64,000 bases of DNA, from NCBI GenBank assembly GCA_903878085.1, contig CAIRGJ010000023.1, forward strand, positions 62,001 through 126,000, written 5' to 3'. The stretch comes from an uncultured Hyphomicrobiales bacterium. Its GTDB lineage: Bacteria > Pseudomonadota > Alphaproteobacteria > Rhizobiales > Xanthobacteraceae. Positions 59,710 through 64,000 of this stretch are shown here, one piece after another; position 1 is the stretch's first letter; the number at the start of each line of letters is the position of its first letter. A model generated the notes under the pieces. The model was not told the DNA's origin, did no database searches, and was given only the letters and a program-made list of their open reading frames with translations. The position numbers were made by a program, and so were the translations under genes.

Positions 59710-61983
59710 ATGGGTAAGAGACTGATTCCCCCCGACAAGGGGTCGATCGAAGAAGTCGGGCTGCGCGAGGCGTTGGAAGAACGCTACCTCGCCTACGCCC
59801 TGTCGACCATCATGAATCGCGCATTGCCGGATGCGCGCGACGGGCTCAAGCCCGTGCACCGCCGCATTTTGTACGGCATGCGGCTTTTGCGCCTCGACCC
59901 CGGCTCGGCGTTCAAGAAGTCGGCCAAGGTGGTCGGCGACGTGATGGGCAACTTCCACCCGCACGGCGACCAGGCGATTTACGACGCTCTGGTGCGGCTG
60001 GCGCAGGATTTCGCCCAGCGCTATCCGCTGGTCGACGGGCAGGGCAATTTCGGCAATATCGACGGCGATAACGCCGCCGCGATGCGCTACACCGAGGCCC
60101 GGCTGACCGCAGTCGCGGGGCTGCTGATCGACGGCATCGACGAGGACGCGGTCGATTTCCGCCCGAGTTATGACGGCACCGGCGAAGAGCCGATCGTGCT
60201 GCCGGCGGCATTCCCTAATCTTCTGGCCAACGGCTCGCAGGGCATCGCGGTCGGCATGGCTACCTCGATACCTCCGCACAACGCCGCCGAATTGTGCGAC
60301 GCGGCATTATTCCTGATCGACAATCCCAAGGCGCGCAGCCGCACGCTGCTGAAATACGTCAAAGGCCCCGACTTCCCGACCGGCGGCATCGTGGTCGATG
60401 CGGCGGAGACCATCGCCGAGGCCTACACCACCGGCCGCGGCTCGTTCCGGGTCCGCGCCCGCTGGCATCAGGAAGAGACCGGGCGCGGCACCTATGTGAT
60501 CGTCATCACGGAAATGCCGTGGCTGGTGCAGAAGTCGCGGCTGGTCGAGAAAATCGCGGAACTGCTCAACGACAAGAAGCTGCCGCTGGTCGCCGACGTG
60601 CGCGACGAGTCGGCCGAGGACGTCCGGCTGGTGATCGAGCCGCGCGCCCGCACGGTCGATGCCGAGCTGCTGATGGAATCGCTGTTCAAGCTGACCGAGC
60701 TTGAGAACCGCATTCCGCTCAACATGAACGTGCTGGTCAAAGGCCGCATCCCCAAGGTGCTGGGCCTGGCCGAATGCCTGATGGAATGGCTCGACCACCG
60801 CCGCGAGGTGCTGGTGCGCCGTTCCAAGCACCGGCTGGCGGAGATCGAGCACCGGCTGGAAATGCTCGGCGGCTTCCTGGTCGCCTATTTGAATCTCGAC
60901 AAGGTCATCAAGATCATCCGTAGCGAGGACGAGCCCAAGCCTGTCCTGATGAAGACCTTCAAGCTCTCCGAGGTGCAGGCCGACGCCATCCTCAACATGC
61001 GGCTGCGCAATTTGCGCAAGCTTGAGGAAATGGAAATCCGCGCCGAGGAAAAGGCGCTGAAGGAAGAGCGCACCAAGATCAAATCGCTGATCGGCTCGCA
61101 AGACCAGCAGTGGAAAACCATCGCCGGCCAGATCAAGGAAATCCGCAACACTTTCGGACCGAAGACCGAGATCGGCAAACGCCGCACCAGCTTCGGCGAC
61201 GCGCCCGAGCACGACGAGGCCGCAATCGAAGAGGCGATGGTGGTGCGCGAGCCGATCACCGTCGTGGTGTCGGAGAAGGGCTGGATCCGCGCATTACGGG
61301 GGCACGTCGCGGATTTGTCCTCCGTGACCTTCAAGACCGACGATGCGCTGAAATTCGCATTCCCGACCGAGTCGACGGCAAAGGTCTTGATCTTCGCCGG
61401 CAACGGCAAGTTCTACACGCTGGAAGCCTCCAAGCTGCCCGGCGGCCGCGGTCACGGCGAGCCGGTGCGCATGTATTTCGACATCGAACAGGACGCCGAC
61501 ATCGTCACCGCGATGGCCTATCAAGGCGGCCGCAAATTCCTGGTCGCGAGCTACGGCGGCAACGGCTTTATCGTGCCGGAAGACGAGGTGCTCGGCACCA
61601 CCCGCAAGGGCAAGCAGGTGCTCAATCTCAAGGCGCCGGATAAGGCCGTGGCGCTGACCACGGTCGAGGGCGAGATGGTCGCGACCATCGGCGCCAACCG
61701 CAAGATGGTGATCTTCGGGCTCGACGAGATCCCGGAGATGACGCGCGGCCGCGGCGTGCGCTTGCAGAAATACAAGGAGAAGGGGCTGTCCGACGTCACC
61801 ACCTTCAAGGCGGCCGACGGACTGACCTGGCTCGACGGCGCCGGCCGTACCCAGACGCTGTCGCTGAAAGAACTCAAGGATTACCGCGGCAAGCGCGCCG
61901 ACGCCGGCCGTATTGCGCAAGGGCTGCCGAAGAACAACAAATTCCGCGGCGCACCGACCGCGGCGAAGGCGGAAGAAGAGTAG
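59710..61983 (+). CDS. parC: DNA topoisomerase IV subunit A
   Basis: A 757-residue type IIA topoisomerase: [40 protein letters not shown], then [19 protein letters not shown] and the active-site Tyr127 in [15 protein letters not shown] long coiled-coil region follows (about residues 400-500) and a C-terminal six-bladed beta-pinwheel with repeated GRGxR-type motifs. It separates daughter chromosomes with ParE; parE is not in the window. At the quinolone site the Ser of E. coli is Gln88 and Glu is Asp92. Confidence 0.96.
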   Translation: MGKRLIPPDKGSIEEVGLREALEERYLAYALSTIMNRALPDARDGLKPVHRRILYGMRLLRLDPGSAFKKSAKVVGDVMGNFHPHGDQAIYDALVRLAQDFAQRYPLVDGQGNFGNIDGDNAAAMRYTEARLTAVAGLLIDGIDEDAVDFRPSYDGTGEEPIVLPAAFPNLLANGSQGIAVGMATSIPPHNAAELCDAALFLIDNPKARSRTLLKYVKGPDFPTGGIVVDAAETIAEAYTTGRGSFRVRARWHQEETGRGTYVIVITEMPWLVQKSRLVEKIAELLNDKKLPLVADVRDESAEDVRLVIEPRARTVDAELLMESLFKLTELENRIPLNMNVLVKGRIPKVLGLAECLMEWLDHRREVLVRRSKHRLAEIEHRLEMLGGFLVAYLNLDKVIKIIRSEDEPKPVLMKTFKLSEVQADAILNMRLRNLRKLEEMEIRAEEKALKEERTKIKSLIGSQDQQWKTIAGQIKEIRNTFGPKTEIGKRRTSFGDAPEHDEAAIEEAMVVREPITVVVSEKGWIRALRGHVADLSSVTFKTDDALKFAFPTESTAKVLIFAGNGKFYTLEASKLPGGRGHGEPVRMYFDIEQDADIVTAMAYQGGRKFLVASYGGNGFIVPEDEVLGTTRKGKQVLNLKAPDKAVALTTVEGEMVATIGANRKMVIFGLDEIPEMTRGRGVRLQKYKEKGLSDVTTFKAADGLTWLDGAGRTQTLSLKELKDYRGKRADAGRIAQGLPKNNKFRGAPTAAKAEEE

Positions 61984-62047
61984 CGGCTGCCGGCAATGAC
62001 GCGCGGCCGACGCAGCCGCTTCCGTCTTATGGTCGCCCTCTGCGCGC

Positions 62048-62515
62048 CTAGCTTTGCCCTCGCGATTCCAAGAACTGAGCAAAGGCTTTTAGCGTCGCCT
62101 CTGACACATAATGCTCGATGCCTTCTGCATCGGCCTCCGCAGCTTCGGCGGGGACGCCCAATGCGAGCAGCATATCCACCACAAGCCGGTGACGCGCCCT
62201 GACGCGCGCCGCCAGTTTTTGTCCATCCTGGGTCAAGAAAACGCCGCGATAGGGGAGACCCGTTGCCAGCCCTTCACGCTTCAGCCGTGAAATCGTTTTG
62301 ATGGCGGTGGCATGCGATACGCCGAGGCGGCGGGCGACATCGGTCGGACGCGCTTCGCCGCCGGTGCTCAACAGGTCGGCGATGAGCTCGACATAGTCTT
62401 CGAGCAAGGCGCCGGATTGAGCCGAGCGGGTCTTGCTGAATCGGCGCGCTTGGGTGAGTTCGGCGGGAAGCTCCACCGCCGCCTCGACCGCTTTTCTCTT
62501 GCGTATCCGCACCAT
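62048..62515 (-). CDS. mntR: Manganese-responsive transcriptional regulator MntR
   Basis: About 155 residues from the ATG at 62515; a TTG at 62533 would give six more. The winged-helix part has YVELIADLLSTGGEARPTDV then ARRLGVSHATAIKTISRLKR, followed by a dimerisation helix with DGQKLAARVRARHRLVVDML and LGVPAEAAEADAEGIEHYVS, the DtxR/MntR metal-binding pattern. MntR represses Mn uptake when Mn is plentiful. It is divergent from mntH, and two palindromes (62558-62575 and 62616-62631) lie between the genes. Confidence 0.92.
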   Translation of the reverse strand: MVRIRKRKAVEAAVELPAELTQARRFSKTRSAQSGALLEDYVELIADLLSTGGEARPTDVARRLGVSHATAIKTISRLKREGLATGLPYRGVFLTQDGQKLAARVRARHRLVVDMLLALGVPAEAAEADAEGIEHYVSEATLKAFAQFLESRGQS

Positions 62516-62557
62516 CAAATCAGTCTGCACCAATAAAGTTGCGCATTCAATATCAGA

Positions 62558-62575
62558 ATGTTGCCATGGCTACAT
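62558..62575. promoter_or_regulatory. MntR-type operator, site 1
   Basis: ATGTTGCCATGGCTACAT, an 18-nt palindrome with a single mismatched pair. It is 43 nt upstream of the mntR ATG and just upstream of the candidate -35 element of mntH at 62584, so it may control both promoters. It shares GCCATGGCTACA with site 2. Confidence 0.75.
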
Positions 62576-62583
62576 TTTGTACG

Positions 62584-62611
62584 TTGACATTCGTGCTCCG
62601 TCACATATTGT
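62584..62611 (+). promoter_or_regulatory. mntH promoter
   Basis: TTGACA at 62584-62589 is a perfect -35; TATTGT at 62606-62611, after a 16-nt spacer, is a fair -10. The operator at 62616-62631 begins five nt after the -10, and the operator at 62558-62575 ends before the -35. Repressor bound at both would cover the promoter. Confidence 0.7.
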
Positions 62612-62615
62612 GAAC

Positions 62616-62631
62616 TGTAGCCATGGCTACA
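62616..62631. promoter_or_regulatory. MntR-type operator, site 2
   Basis: TGTAGCCATGGCTACA, a perfect 16-nt palindrome between the mntH promoter and its ATG at 62667. It has the same core as site 1 (GCCATGGCTACA), 54 nt from it centre to centre of the palindromes by about 57 nt. The two together make a repressor target very likely. Confidence 0.8.
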
Positions 62632-62666
62632 CTTTTACGCAAAGGCTGAAGAGGCGACGCGCGACA

Positions 62667-63971
<1,305 letters not shown>

Positions 63972-64000
63972 AAATCAGCTTTCGCCTCGGTTCCAGGTTC

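Noticed and set aside
62433-62666. Upstream extension of mntH to 62433
   Set aside because: It would cross the promoter, both operators and the mntR start, with poor codon usage.

Overview
The window is a 64 kb stretch of high-GC chromosome from an alphaproteobacterium of the order Hyphomicrobiales (Rhizobiales), most like the Bradyrhizobium/Rhodopseudomonas/Pseudolabrys group. The basis is gene content and order: divK-pleD with rpmG nearby, the block rpoZ-rsh-pdxJ-acpS-lepB-rnc-era-recO, a Bradyrhizobium-type porin, HWE/HisKA_2 kinases, three DUF3551 proteins, and several dispersed palindromic intergenic repeats. This is inference from protein families and layout; no database search was run. 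I see no insertion sequence, prophage, integrase or CRISPR array. The region is mostly housekeeping chromosome with small accessory pockets.

Layout. 1-5.3 kb: a truncated VIT/CCC1-type metal transporter, two small soluble HWE/HisKA_2 histidine kinases around a perfect FNR/FixK-type palindrome, the remnant of an antibiotic-biosynthesis-monooxygenase-like gene, a transglycosylase-like exported protein without the usual catalytic Glu, and dinB with a DUF3572 gene. 5.4-9.3 kb: the cell-cycle regulators divK and pleD, then a structured spacer, a membrane protein with a 15-bp tandem repeat, a DsrE-like exported protein and rpmG. 9.3-18 kb, all minus strand except one small ORF: NUDIX hydrolase, rnr, topA, an MltB-type transglycosylase and dprA. 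18-23.4 kb: a lower-GC membrane protein, then plsY-pyrC'-pyrB with overlapping ends, and ruvX. 23.5-30.5 kb: a cyclic-nucleotide-binding protein, a polysaccharide deacetylase, gatC, a small CxxC protein, gatA, a solo ModA-like binding protein and gatB, so all three amidotransferase subunits lie here but gatB is apart.

30.5-41.3 kb is the most accessory part: a 600-nt AT-rich spacer ending in a 21-residue Lys-rich peptide, a PsiF-like protein, a glutathione S-transferase with a histone-like Lys/Ala tail, several exported or membrane orphans, a TPR-glycosyltransferase protein, three tandem DUF3551 genes, tRNA-Ser(GCU) and a major porin. 41.3-51.1 kb: a soluble lytic transglycosylase, dapA, mscL, a cytochrome c/streptogramin-lyase-like fusion, smpB, a polytopic membrane protein, a VOC protein with a Bcp-like peroxiredoxin, a family-5 uracil-DNA glycosylase and a NYN-domain protein. 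51.4-59.1 kb: the conserved rpoZ to recO block joining (p)ppGpp control, pyridoxal phosphate synthesis, acyl-carrier-protein activation, protein export and RNA/ribosome maturation. 59.2-64 kb: a small exported protein, parC, and divergent mntR/mntH with two clear operator palindromes.

Best leads: the mntR-mntH operators, the FNR/FixK-type box between the two kinases, the Lys-rich micropeptide with a hairpin abutting its ribosome site and the nearby Lys-tailed transferase, the CxxC protein inside the gatCA operon, the cytochrome/propeller fusion, the predicted non-catalytic dihydroorotase, and three copies of one palindromic repeat, one carrying a nested hairpin. None of these adds up to a clearly new multi-gene system.
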